Origin: Dimorphilus gyrociliatus
Taxonomy: Eukaryota > Annelida > Polychaeta > Dinophilidae
DNA length: 64,000 nt
Direction: 5' to 3'
NCBI GenBank assembly: GCA_904063045.1
Contig: CAJFCJ010000043.1
Span: 65,581-129,580, forward strand
Shown: piece by piece, positions 1 through 10,401 of the stretch
Numbering within the stretch: the first letter of the stretch is position 1
Layout: every line of letters begins with the position of its first letter
The notes under the pieces: generated by a model
Told to the model about the DNA's origin: nothing
Databases searched by the model: none
The model's input: only the letters and a program-made list of their open reading frames with translations
Program-made: the position numbers and the translations under genes

Positions 1-683
1 CTCTAAATATGGCAGAATATCTATGATAGGATTGAGTTAAAAAGAAAATATGATGATCCTGCAAATCATTTACTTTCTTTAGATTTTTTTTTTCATACGA
101 ATAATTCAATAAAATATCTTGAATATTCTTTAATCTCTCTCTATGCTTTCTTAAAGGGATCTCTTCCTCATTTATCATTTCTACACCATCTTGTAGTTTG
201 TAGACAAATTTGTATAATTCAAAACCATTTCTCTTCTGTCTAAGGATCTTCTGTTGGAATTCATAAAGGGCATTGTGGAAGATTGGGCGAGTGTAGATGA
301 TGCTAATTATCATTGAGAGAAGAAGAAAAGCTGCAAAAGGGATTGGTATGGCGTACTTGAGTTCAATTTTAACAACATCAAATACATAGAGCAAAGTTAA
401 TGAACCAGATAAGACAAAAATTTCTTAGCGATTTTCTCAAAAGTTTTTCTTTTTCTCTTTTTGATAATGGATTTAATCTCCGAAGTTTCTTTTGTCCAAT
501 TACTGAAACATGCATTTGCTGATTTTTTATGATATCCTCTTTCTTGTCAATTCTTTTTAGTTCTTTATATTTGTGTGAAACATTTTCTATTTCAATCAAT
601 CCATTTTGATTAATTTCTATATTTGGTATTTTCTTACATCTATTAAAAATGTCTAGTGGTATTGTTTGTGTTAATCTAGCCAT
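1..683 (-). CDS. Two-helix membrane protein, partial and frame-broken
   Basis: I do not recognise this gene. The start codon at 683 opens a basic, lysine-rich N-terminal segment of about 80 residues, followed by a hydrophobic stretch (FCLIWFINFALCI) that runs into a stop near 378. The next frame continues without a gap as FDVVKIELKYAIPIPFAAF, a second membrane helix, then a charged alpha-helical tail to the window edge (motifs QQKILRQKR and LKNIQDILLN). A single-base indel near 380 therefore splits one protein into two frames. No GT-AG intron of suitable length explains the change. The gene runs off the left end, so its C-terminus is unseen. It is either a recent pseudogene or a sequencing indel. 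Confidence 0.5.
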
Positions 684-1828
684 ATTTTCTCTCTTTCAAA
701 CTCACTAGCTCTCTCTCTCTTTTCTATGAGTGTAAGCATTTATTTTCATTTTCAAACATAGGCTAACTGTTAAAATTTCATTGTTACTTTTTGGATATGT
801 GCCAAAAGGTTTAAATTCCCACCTATAAAGATGTCATGTGGTTTACCACCCTGCACACTTCAATTAGTTATAACCATCACTTTAGAAAATTTCATAAAAG
901 GCCTACAATTTCGATTGGAAAGTTTCAAAACTATTTTTAGATTGTTAGTATAAAGGCTGTACCTAACCAAATAGGGGTGAAACAGTACCCAGGTAAAACC
1001 GTACCCATTTTGGGTACCTACCTAACCTTTTCTATTATCTCCAACCCTTAAATGAGACCCTCCTCTTCCTCCTCCTTAGCTCTTTTCAATCCAAAACCTA
1101 GCATTGAAAATTCTCATCACCAAAGTACTTACACAAATAGAACCTTAAAAATTTGTTGACAAAAAGTCCTAATAAATTTAATTTTGGTAGAAATGGATCA
1201 AGTATTTCGTCCAAAGAATATGTATTGAGTAAAATGAGCTTCTAGTTCTAAACAAGGTAGTTTAAACAACTAGGTGACAGTTAGAAAACTGAACTATCAA
1301 CTGTTAATTTCATAGGGTTTATATACTCTTTAAAGGGTTCATAGTTGACAAATTTCATATTCTAATTGTATTTAAGACTGTTTTTTATATTCTACTTTAA
1401 CAGTAATAATGAATTACTCTGTTTAATAAATATAGGATGAGTGTATGGAGAGGTAATATATATATATAAGTAATGGATATTAATAGTATTGTGTATTTTT
1501 TATTATTGTTTATCAGACAAATGGGCAAAATTTGAAAAGCATTTTAAAAGCACTCTTATTCCACTATTTTGAATAGTAGGATGTTGTGCAAGAATAGAGA
1601 AAATATACAGCTATTTAAGATTTTCAACAATGCTCCAGAGCTCCATCTTTGTCACACTGAATAAATATTATTTATAAAAATTCTGCCCTAATTCTAGCCC
1701 TATATGTTAGCTCTTGTATTTTCATTTTGAAAATCTGAGTGTCCGCCAGTCAGGGATGCTAGTTTCAGGGTACGATCGTCCCATTCTTCACGAGATGAAG
1801 AACAGTAGACTGGATATATAAATTTCAG
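684..1828. other. Non-coding stretch with one R1 repeat copy
   Basis: I see no convincing exon here. It holds a CT-rich tract near 706-722 and the minus-oriented R1 copy listed separately at 1060-1400. The rest is AT-rich sequence without recognisable structure. Confidence 0.5.
1060..1400 (-). repeat. R1 dispersed repeat, minus copy (solo-LTR-like)
   Basis: This is the reverse complement of the block seen at about 50490-50710, 51930-52200 and 57750-58030. Shared landmarks are the TATA-like TATATAAACCC (here GGGTTTATATA near 1316), the run AGTACTTTGG with TTCTATTTGTGT, and the AATACATATTCTTTG segment. A TATA-like box followed by an AATAAA-like signal inside a short dispersed repeat suggests a solo LTR, which is inference. 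Confidence 0.55.
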
Positions 1829-2034
1829 AGTTTATTCTGAGTTTTAAATTGTGAAATTTTCTAGGTAAATAAGCCATAGCCTATCCTAAAAAATACATGC
1901 ATTAGTTTGTCCTCACACATTCCAGATAGAATGCCTGTTCCATTTTTTTTGACAAAAACTAACTTGCCATAACCTAAAAAGAGTTAATTCTGGAAATCTA
2001 TGACTTGTTAACATGCCAAGTTGTTTCGTTATAA
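1829..2034. repeat. R2 dispersed repeat, copy 1
   Basis: A block of about 205 bp runs from TTTATTCTGAG to GTTATAACC. It recurs in direct orientation at 10193-10401 with only scattered differences. No coding potential or terminal inverted repeats are visible. Both copies end at the same GTTATAACC sequence, which points to a defined element boundary. Confidence 0.75.
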
Positions 2035-2295
2035 CCTTCAAGTACATACATACATACTGCTGCCATCTGGTGAACAAATAATTTTAACCTTTTAGCATTC
2101 TGAAAATGAATAGAAATGTTTATATTATATATTTTATTATGAAATATGGAGTTGGAATTATTTAAAATTGTTCTGCTGGCAATAAAACTGTTAATATCAT
2201 ATCTAAAAACATACATTTAATTTGCATGATATTTATAAGAGAGAAGATATAAACTGTCATTAGCAGTATTTATAAAGACATATATTCACTCTAAC

Positions 2296-2925
2296 CACAA
2301 TCTTCTTCATCATCAAGAAAGCAATCCTTAACTCCATTACAAATTTGTTGTATAGAAATACAATAATTGTCTCTATAGCAAAGATATTGTCCATAGGGAC
2401 AAGATGATCTGTTGCAAGGTGAAGTAATAGAAAATAAATTTGTGACACTCTGTCCAAGAGAGTTTTTAGTAAAAAAGCATAAATTATTGTGGTAAAACGT
2501 TTTGTTAAATTCTTCACTATCATCATTGCAGTCACTCTTTCCATCATACTTTAAGGAAAGAGGCTGACATTTCCTTCTTAAAGAGGAGTCACAGTAAAAC
2601 TGAAGATTTGGGTTGCAGCCTAAAAAAAGTAAAATATTTATTTAAATGATGCAATGACTTGGAAGAAATGGTGACTTTTGGTGTAATTTTGCATAATGCT
2701 TCTTTTATGAAAACAGATTTCACCACTTTCATCAAAACAATTCTTTTCATTGTTGCAAACTTGATTGAAATGAATGCATTGACTGTTATGGCAACTTCTA
2801 AAAATTTTTAACTTTTTAGAAATTTCAATTCACTGAATGTTTTATAAAGAATTAATAAGCTATATTTCTTACTGTAAATTTGCTGGACACTTTCTTTGTA
2901 CTATAAATTAAAAAATAGATAAATA
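2296..2925. repeat. Segmental duplicate of 23287-23920
   Basis: About 630 bp containing two LDLa exons, the intron between them and 5' flank is nearly identical to 23287-23920. Coding differences are few, including a 3-base ATC deletion here in the acidic tract. Divergence rises in the AT-rich flank beyond about 2880. The duplication is recent compared with the split of the long receptor loci. Confidence 0.85.
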
Positions 2926-3920
2926 TAAAAATTTAGAATTATAGATATAGATAAATGTGTGCTTAGAAATACTTTAAGAATTTTCCTAGTCTTACTTAAA
3001 GAAAAATAATAAGCATTGTAATTTGTATTTGTTATTATTCTCTTAGTGAAAGATTTTTTTAAAAAAAAAAGTTAAATATCAGGTTTTTTGTTTTATAAAA
3101 GCATAAATATACTGGTGAGTTAGGGTTTTTGAAAATTAAAAAGTTTCTCCTCAAATGTTACGTAATGTCACATTAATTGTATTGTGCTTCAAACTATTTT
3201 AGGCTAAGTGAAATTTTGGATTTTGAAGTACTTAAGACAAACTTTCATTAAAGATAAGGATTATGTCTATTTAATTTTTACACCTTTTTACTTAAGACAA
3301 ATATAAACCAGGATACCATCTACTAATCAAAGAGTATACAACTCATCATGGCATTCCAATTATTATGTTACAAGAAAACTGCTACTATATATCTGTTTGT
3401 ATGGTAGTTTGGCTAATCTGGCTATAAATTGAACTTAAGCACCTTGAAGTTTCTTGAATGGAATAACAGCCTAACTTTAACTTTAATTAGAAAGATTAAA
3501 CAAGGAATAACCCTTCATAAGATTGAAGTATTAAAATTTTGATTTTTGAAGTCTGGCATCTATATTTTATCACTGATAAAAGTGTGATAGCTGTATCAAA
3601 AGTCAATGAGATGTACATAAAATATTGTAACATTAAAGTACACAACATACTAGTAAAGAAAAGTGAAATTAAGAAAAAAAAGTTTTATTACAATTTTTTG
3701 TTGACATTTTATAATTGTTTCACCTACTTAAACCCCATTATAAATGATAATGTGTATATTACACTGAATAAATTATATCAGCAAATTAGTGAAATTTTTT
3801 TCATGATGATTATTAATATTTTCACAAAATCTCTAAAATTGTTATTGTATGAATTTGGCAACTAAAGCTGAAATTTTTTGAATAAAGCTCTTTGTTTCAC
3901 ATAGTTATAATTAATATATA

Positions 3921-4125
3921 CAGTACAGGCGGTAAGTCACTGTTACACCTCAAAAAAAATAATATTTTCTTGATTTTTTCTCTTTCTGCGCCTAAAGAAT
4001 GAAAATGAAGGATATTATTTATATTTAATAATATTCTTCTTATCATTATAGAAAGAAAATATATGTTTTTAATTTAAAATCTCAGAAATATGATCACTTT
4101 AATGTGATAGGCCTATTTATGGAAA
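3921..4125 (+). repeat. Left terminal inverted repeat of Tc1-like element
   Basis: It pairs with the reverse complement of 5190-5394. The outer 160 bases match closely and the inner part (GATAGGCCTATT against GGTAGGCCTATT) is looser. Confidence 0.88.
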
Positions 4126-4314
4126 AGCACAAGCATCAGTTATGTTCAAAAAATTTACCCTGATCATTGAGTAGTGTCACTTTTAACCAGATTTTAAGGT
4201 CATTTATGTGTTTGCGCATGTGTAATCTAACAGTTGACAAATTTAAAATAAAAATGGTGAAAGCTATCTGAAGCAACAAGAATTTCTATCTCAAATTGTC
4301 TTCAAAGACCAGAA

Positions 4315-5082
4315 ATGTCCATTCGAAAAGTGGCAAAGCTTTTTAAATGTAGTCCAACTACTGTACAAAATATAAAAAATAAATTTAAAGAGCTAAAAAT
4401 GATAAAAGATAAGCAAAGAAGTGGTAGACCAAAAAAAGTGACACTAAAGATGGAAAGGCAAATTACCAGGGCATCTAAATCAAACCCCAAGTGGATGGCC
4501 CATCAGGTATTATATAATTCTGGTATACCAATATCTCTTTCTCTAACAACAGTGAAGCAGGTACTATGAAAAAATAACTTAAATGGGAGAATTGCAGCCA
4601 AAAAACCTGCTTTATCTAAGAGGCAGATAATAAGTAGGAAAGAGTTCTGTAGAGAGAGAGAAAACTGGGGGATTGAAAATTGGAAAAAAGTAATTTTTTC
4701 TGATGAATCACAGGTTGAACTGCATCCTAGGAGAAGGGAGTTTGTTAGGAGGCCACCAGGTAAATGGAATGACCCCAAATATACCACAAAAACAGTAAAA
4801 TTTGGGGGAGGGAATATAATGGTGTTTGGCTACATTAAGTTCAATGGAGATAGGGGCCTAGCTTTAGTGTCTAATCACATGACAGCTTCGGATTATGTCA
4901 AAATTTTGAGCAGTCATGTTGTCCCAAATTATAGGAGAGGGAAATTTTCCAGCAGGATGGGGCTAGCTGTCATACAGCAGCCAGAACAAAAGCATAATTG
5001 GAAATTCAACTCTTATATGAGACAATGGAAAGAAGGCTTAGGGCAGTTGTAGAAGCTAACGGTATGCACACAAAATATTAAG
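4315..5082 (+). pseudogene. Tc1-like transposase, broken
   Basis: The N-terminus carries the usual DNA-binding helix-turn-helix (SIRKVAKLFKCSPTTVQNI) followed by a GRPKK hook. An in-frame TGA at about 4567 interrupts a frame that otherwise continues (NLNGRIAAKKPALSKRQI), consistent with CGA to TGA decay. The first catalytic aspartate is present in FSDES. The second (IFQQDGASCHTA) lies in another frame near 4945-4975, so a frameshift precedes it. The segment that should contain the third catalytic acidic residue and the PDLNPIE motif is deleted, and a C-terminal RRLRAVVEANG remnant follows. The protein cannot be active. Length is well below the roughly 340 residues usual for the family. Confidence 0.9.
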
Positions 5083-5189
5083 GCATTAAAAAATATAATA
5101 TCCTATAAATAACAGTCAAAAATAAGAACAAAAAAATACTTTTAATATTCTTTTAGAGTAATTTTTGTGATTGTAACAAGTACTTATGC

Positions 5190-5394
5190 TCCCATAGAAA
5201 ATAGGCCTACCACATTAAAATATCAATAATTCAAAGATTTGAAATGAAAAACGTATATTTTCTCTCTATAATGATAAAAAGAATATTACTAAATATAATA
5301 ATATCCTTCATTTTCATTCTTTAAGTACGGAAAGAGAAAAAATCAAGAAAATATTATTTTTTTGAGGTGTAACAGTGACTTACCGCCGGTACTG
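5190..5394 (-). repeat. Right terminal inverted repeat of Tc1-like element
   Basis: Reverse-complement partner of 3921-4125. It ends CCGCCGGTACTG followed by TA. Confidence 0.88.
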
Positions 5395-7629
5395 TATATA
5401 TCATTGAAAAGCTTTTTGAAACAGTTTACTTCAACTGTGAGCAAATTATTCATGAGTGAATAGCTAAATAAATTTAAAATATTTGTCAATATGCTTTTAG
5501 AAATTAAATTGATTTTTACAGTTCCTCTAATGCTTTTTTCTTTGGAAGATGTGGCATTTCTGAGAAAACATACTGCCTTTTTTGCTCTATTGTCTGTTAC
5601 AGAATGTTTTTGATACATGAAAAAGTAAAATGGCAATATATAAATATATATATAGATGTTTATATTTAAAAATTATAAATTACAGTTGTTTGGATAGACA
5701 AACAAATAATGCTGTTTGAGTAGAGTTGATGATTTGAATTTTGTTTATCACAATAGAAAAAAGAAAATTATTAATTTATGCAAAAATTGACTAAATTGGT
5801 TAATTAACTAAAGTGTCAAATGATAAATATTCAAGAATAATTTTCACAAATTATCTAATACTTTTACAAAATGATTTTCATTTTTACTATTTTGCAACTT
5901 CATTATTCTTATTTTAAAAAATATAGAAAAATCAATAAAAACACCTCATTGATGAAAAGATATATTTTTCTTATCTAGTTTGTATTAAATACTGCTTTAA
6001 TAATTCTCAAGTAAAGGTAGATAATTTGTCTTCATTCTAATTTCTCATAAAAACATCTTGCTTAGGTCAAAGTTGAAAAAAAATTTAATTTTTATAAAGA
6101 AAAACGGCATTCAATGTTAGGCTATCGGTACTGTATATATGTATATATTGATATCAAACAGATGAATGAATATAAAGAGGTAATTTTGTAGTTATTCCAC
6201 TATTTGAAATATAAGTTTCTCTATATTTACTATTCTGTCTTCTCAAAATCACTATTTATATAAAAGAAACATGACTAAAATAATCATTTTTTTCAAAATA
6301 TTTTTCAGTAACCATGTCCTTTAATTCCTTTGGTTTGTAACTCAATATATTGTTTATAAGGATATAAAATAAAGTATATATGTGTTAAATAGGAAAGAAT
6401 AAATTTTTTGTTTAATGTAGGATAGTCTGATAAAGTTAGATTTTTTCTTTCACAGAATTTTTCAGCATTAATGACATTTTGTTCTTCTCTTAAATGATAA
6501 ATAGAATAACAAACATCATATATAATGGCAATATTTTCACCAACACATTCAGTATATTGCTAAGGTATATTTATCTATTATGTGCATATTTTAAAAATAA
6601 GAAATTACCAATTACAGCTCTATTTGAGCACTCTATAATGTATAAAAGATGTAAAACAAGATGGCCGAGTTTACTAATAAAACTATCATCTCTGTCATTT
6701 TTTTGTATTATCTATTGTTGGCTTTAAATTGCTCTAGATAACATATATTTAATAATACCTTTTACCAAGTTTACAATGTGAAAGTAATGTAGCATTTCCT
6801 TCACATTTGAATGTCTTATGAAAAGTTGCATTTTCAATTTCATATTCAATAAGTTGTAAATCCACGTTCAATTTATGTTTTTCTTCATTCATTATTGTTC
6901 CATATTTAAAACCAAATGATTTGCATATTAATTGAGTTTCATAGGAAAGTAGATAACGTATACTATGCCAATTGGAATTTAATATTTGAAATTTTCCCCC
7001 AAACTTACCATATGTATGATTTTGACCATAATATAAGATTTTCTCTGGGCTATTATATAATCTATAGGCTATAGACATAATGATAGTATTATCATTTGAT
7101 TAATCACTTTTTATAGAGGTCAATAAGTTTTACATGCTAATCCCACAGATAACTTTTCACAAATTGGCTGTGGATTGAAAATTTCTCTTTCAGAATTTTT
7201 TGTAAATAAATGACATTTGAAATTCTTTCCATAAAAAGTACAATTTCCAAAATGTGGGTTACTATTCTGAAAAGAAAAAAGCAATATATACAAAAAACAA
7301 TAAATTATTATTTCTTAAATCCCTTCAAAAAAAATTTCTCTCACAAAACAATATGTAAATCCTATTCTACTATATTTATTGTTATAAAAACACATGTAAA
7401 AGAATGTTAAATTCCTCTAAAATACTACTATTGTATATATTTATATAATTGTTGATTACAGGTAAAGAGTTTTGCAGATATTTCCTTGAGAAGCAATTAT
7501 ATAAGCTATAAGGTGGTGAGCTAGTTTTGTAATTTTTCAGACAAGTTTAAGAAACTTTCCATTCAACTACGTATGGACTATTGTTCACTTGCATATTTTG
7601 AAATAGTTTTTATTGTTAGAGACGGGGCC

Positions 7630-7824
7630 GACAGAAAACGTCCCCAAGTGAGTTTTTTGAAAGCAAGATTTCGGATTGAAAAATGGTTAGCAGGAGTAAA
7701 GTAGCTTTTGATTTGTAGTTAGGAGGGTTCCATCTAAGGGTTAGGGGTAATCAAAAAGGTTAGAGAGAGACAAGGGCTAGGTTAGGGTTAGGGTTAAACC
7801 ATGAATTTGGGGACATTTTCTGTC
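7630..7824. mobile_element. MITE-like element with GACAGAAAA termini
   Basis: The element is about 195 bp and bounded by inverted ends GACAGAAAACGTCCCCAA and TTGGGGACATTTTCTGTC. Its interior contains CATCTAAGGGTTAGGGG and GGTTAGGGTTAGGGTTA. It has no coding capacity. A second complete copy is at 60807-61006 and diverged or truncated relatives are at about 7930-8155, 8603-8760 and 44490-44660. Small size, inverted ends, no transposase and several copies fit a MITE. I could not confirm a target duplication. Confidence 0.7.
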
Positions 7825-8602
7825 GTATCCATTTAATTTTGCACAGTGCAACTGTACACATACCATTTTACAATTCTATAGATAATTATAAATATTTACA
7901 ATCTAATTTAAATGGTACCCAACTGCCAAGGGAGCGGGAAAACTTGTCCCCTTTTTGTAACTGCAGCCATGTGTGAAATAGTTCAAAGCTAGATTTCAGG
8001 ATAAGAACATGTCTAAGAGAAATAAAAAACCTTTTGATATATTCTAGGGTGGGTCACATCTAAGGATTAAGGACGTTCAAAAAGAATATGTAAAAAATTA
8101 GGACTAGGATAGGGTTAGGGTAAAATTATAGATTTATGAAAATTTTCCACAACATCTAAATTCTTCCCTAAACTAAAATTTTTCTAGCCATATTTTTTCT
8201 AATTTATGAAAGAAGGATTAGTCCTTTAGAAGTATGCAGCAGAAGGGAAAGACTTTTTTGAAAAAAGGCAAAATCTAGGTACATCTCTGTGAAAATAGGC
8301 CTCCTGTAGAAAATGAACCATATTTCTGAATTAACATAGGCATTCTTAACAATATCCACAAATTTATTATATTGTACTTTTTATGATTGTTATCAAGCTT
8401 TTACTTTAACATTAACTCTGACACTATTCTAACTGTCTTATTACCCTTTGAATCTATTTGTATAAATATTTCTTTTAACCTTGAGCCTTTATCAAAAAAT
8501 CATAATAAAAAAATGTTTTTGCCTGCATTAAATTCTGGAGTTTTTAGATTTTGAAGTTTCTCAGGCTAAATTTTATTTTTATCAATGCCATTTTTCGGGG
8601 TT

Positions 8603-8760
8603 GACAGAAAACATCCACAAATGAGAAATTTCAAGACAAAAATTGGGATTGAGAAATGGTTAGGAAGAAGAGAGCAACTGATTTGTACTTAGGTGGGTCT
8701 CCTCTAAGGGTTAAGCATTTTCTTGCATAGGTTTTAAGAGGTACAGGTATAAGTTACATG
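8603..8760. mobile_element. Truncated MITE-like element
   Basis: It starts with the same GACAGAAAACATCC terminus and continues with the family sequence (GAGAAATGGTTAGGAAG, CTCCTCTAAGGGTTAA), then diverges before the TTAGGG core. The right inverted end is missing or degraded. Confidence 0.55.
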
Positions 8761-9227
8761 CCCACTGCTTGGAGAAAATGTCCAAGGGAGAAAATGTTCA
8801 TTGTAGAAATTTAATATACAGGAAATTTCTTTTTATATGGAGTTATTAGAATCATTGAAAAGGAAAAAACTGAATAAAGAGAATTGGAAATATTTGACTA
8901 TGATTTTATTGAGTAAGTCTAACTAGAATATGTTAGAAAACAGCCAGGATTGAAAACTATGCACATACATATATTCTACTAATTAAAAGTCTTTCAAAAG
9001 CTCCAGAATTATAATTTCTGTGAAGTAACACTTTTTCTAAACTTTCACCATTATAATTGCTATGAAATAAAAAAATCGAATTCTATTATATCTTAGGTCT
9101 AAATATCACTATATTATTATTTCTAAGTGAACACACATACACTCCATCAATTTGTAATCATTTGCACTTTAATAACACTACTGCTAATTTTTTGTTAAAT
9201 TTGTTATTTTCTCAATTGTTGGTAGTT

Positions 9228-10145
9228 TTAAATTGTCTTCTCCATCTTCAAACTGGTCTGTTTAACAAAGAAATAGTGTTTATTAAGTGGAGGGATGGGG
9301 AAGAGGAGAGAGTGAGGAAAATCAAATAATAATCACTTACCTCATTACCAAATGTTAGAGACTTTAAGTCGTAAATTGTATGTGTTATGACATATCCTTC
9401 ATTTTTGTACAGTTTGATAGCTATTGGATTTTCTTCATAAACAAACAAGGATATTTTCTAAGAAATGAAAATTGTTATTGTATTTTTCTTTTTAAAAAAA
9501 ATTGACTTGTACCTTAGACTTTCTCTGTTTAGCCATGCATTCAGCATGACGAAGTAGATTTTTCCCTATTCCTTGCTTTTTATAATTGTCATGAATGGTA
9601 AGTGATTCCACCACTTGTTCATCCTCAAGGATCAGGTCACATACTTTATCAAATGATGAAAAAGTCATGATAATCCAAAAAGCTGTTCTTATTGGTATTG
9701 TTTTGAGTATCTCAAAAAGCGAGAGTTTTTTTCCCAAGCTTGAAGAGAAAAGGATGATAAATGAAGAAAAATTAAATTTGAATTATCAAAAATTTATGTC
9801 TTACCTGTTCGAATCCTGTACTTTACAAATTCCAGCAATTTGTTTGTTATTTTTATCAACAGTAACAATTATGTTTTTTGTACTATTTTCATCATATCTG
9901 ATAGATTTTGTATAAAACTGCTCAAGACTGGGAAAGTCTTTCTTATTGCAAACGTACAACAATTCATTTGAAAAACCATGAACCAGGATTTTTGCAACTT
10001 GATCTTCTTCACCCTTTTCCATACACCTAATATGAATATTTTTCATTTGGGGAAACTTGATACCATCCTCCTGATTATTTTTGGCCTTACTATTCACCAT
10101 TTCGTTTCTTTGAATAGTGTAAAATGCTCTAACAATAACATTCAT
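9228..10145 (-). CDS. GNAT-family N-acetyltransferase, four exons
   Basis: A complete small gene can be built with GT-AG introns: exons 10145-9805, 9738-9513, 9457-9341 and 9257-9228. They total 714 nt, or 237 residues and a stop. The exon 2 product contains VVESLTIHDNYKKQGIGKNLL, the acetyl-CoA pyrophosphate-binding motif A of the GNAT fold (Q/R-x-x-G-x-G/A) preceded by the beta-4 strand. Exon 3 supplies the motif B region (FVYEENPIAIKLYKNEGY), where N-x-x-A-x-x-x-Y-x-x-x-G-F/Y is typical. It should transfer acetyl from acetyl-CoA to an amine; the substrate cannot be inferred. No signal peptide is seen, so it is probably cytosolic. Introns are 55-83 bp, which sets the local norm. The start is the first in-frame ATG after the upstream R2 repeat. 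Confidence 0.85.
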
Positions 10146-10192
10146 TGTACACTGAACTTGAGAGATACTTCATAAACCAACTGTTTATATGA

Positions 10193-10401
10193 GAATTTAT
10201 TCTGACTTTTAAATTGTGAAATTTTCCAGGTAAATAAGACATAGCCTATCCTAAAAAATACATGCATTAGTTTGTCTGCACACATTCCAGATAGAATGCC
10301 TCTCCCATTTTTTTGACAAAAACTAACTTGCCATAACCTAAAAAGAGTTAATTCTGGAAATCTATGACTTGGTGACATGCCAAGTTTTTTAGTTATAACC
10401 A
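10193..10401. repeat. R2 dispersed repeat, copy 2
   Basis: Direct repeat of 1829-2034. Its end at GTTATAACC falls immediately before the first ATG of the cysteine-rich gene and about 50 bp upstream of the acetyltransferase start, so it occupies the shared 5' region of two divergent genes. Confidence 0.75.

Larger units (their letters stand above)
3921..5394 (+). mobile_element. Tc1/mariner-like transposon, about 1.47 kb, inactive
   Basis: Both ends begin with CAGTAC and a GGCGGTAAGTCACTG-type core and are flanked by TA, the Tc1 target site. The terminal inverted repeats extend over roughly 200 bp (3921-4125 against 5190-5394) with scattered mismatches. A decayed transposase lies between them. 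Size, TA target and helix-turn-helix transposase all fit Tc1/mariner. The element lies inside the decayed receptor relic. Confidence 0.93.
2291..7253 (-). pseudogene. Decayed SRCR-CTLD-LDLa receptor, split by Tc1 element
   Basis: Several exons of the receptor family are recognisable on the minus strand in the expected order. A cysteine-bearing exon (about 7253-7127) is followed by an SRCR exon at 7078-6752 (LICKSFGFKYG, FKCEGNATLLSHC). A lectin-domain first half lies at about 6565-6325 (CYSIYHL, then NAEKFCERKNLTL). The lectin second half at about 5636-5420 has lost expected cysteines (SILTNILNLFSYS). One LDLa exon lies at about 2815-2650 (FNQVCNNEKNCFDES), and a two-LDLa exon at 2632-2291 (ICNGVKDCFLDDEEDC) ends at an in-frame TAG. 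LRR and membrane exons are absent. A Tc1-like element sits between the lectin and LDLa parts. Missing modules, lost cysteines and the insertion mark a relic. Confidence 0.7.
7254..9227. other. Gene-free interval with MITE-like elements
   Basis: No exon is convincing here. The interval holds one complete MITE-like element (7630-7824), a diverged relative around 7930-8155 and a truncated relative at 8603-8760. The remainder is AT-rich sequence. Confidence 0.5.

Noticed and set aside
2260-2547. Minus-strand frame beginning MMERVTAMMIV, also at 23188-23541
   Set aside because: It is a shadow of the LDLa frame, which carries the conserved cysteines and acidic SDE-type motif in another phase.
3539-3865. 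Plus-strand frame of 108 residues
   Set aside because: Low-complexity AT-rich translation with no domain, splice context or homology to anything else here.
7770-7800. TTAGGG runs read as a telomere or chromosome end
   Set aside because: Only two or three units, repeated at several dispersed places inside a short inverted-end element, so they belong to the MITE-like family.
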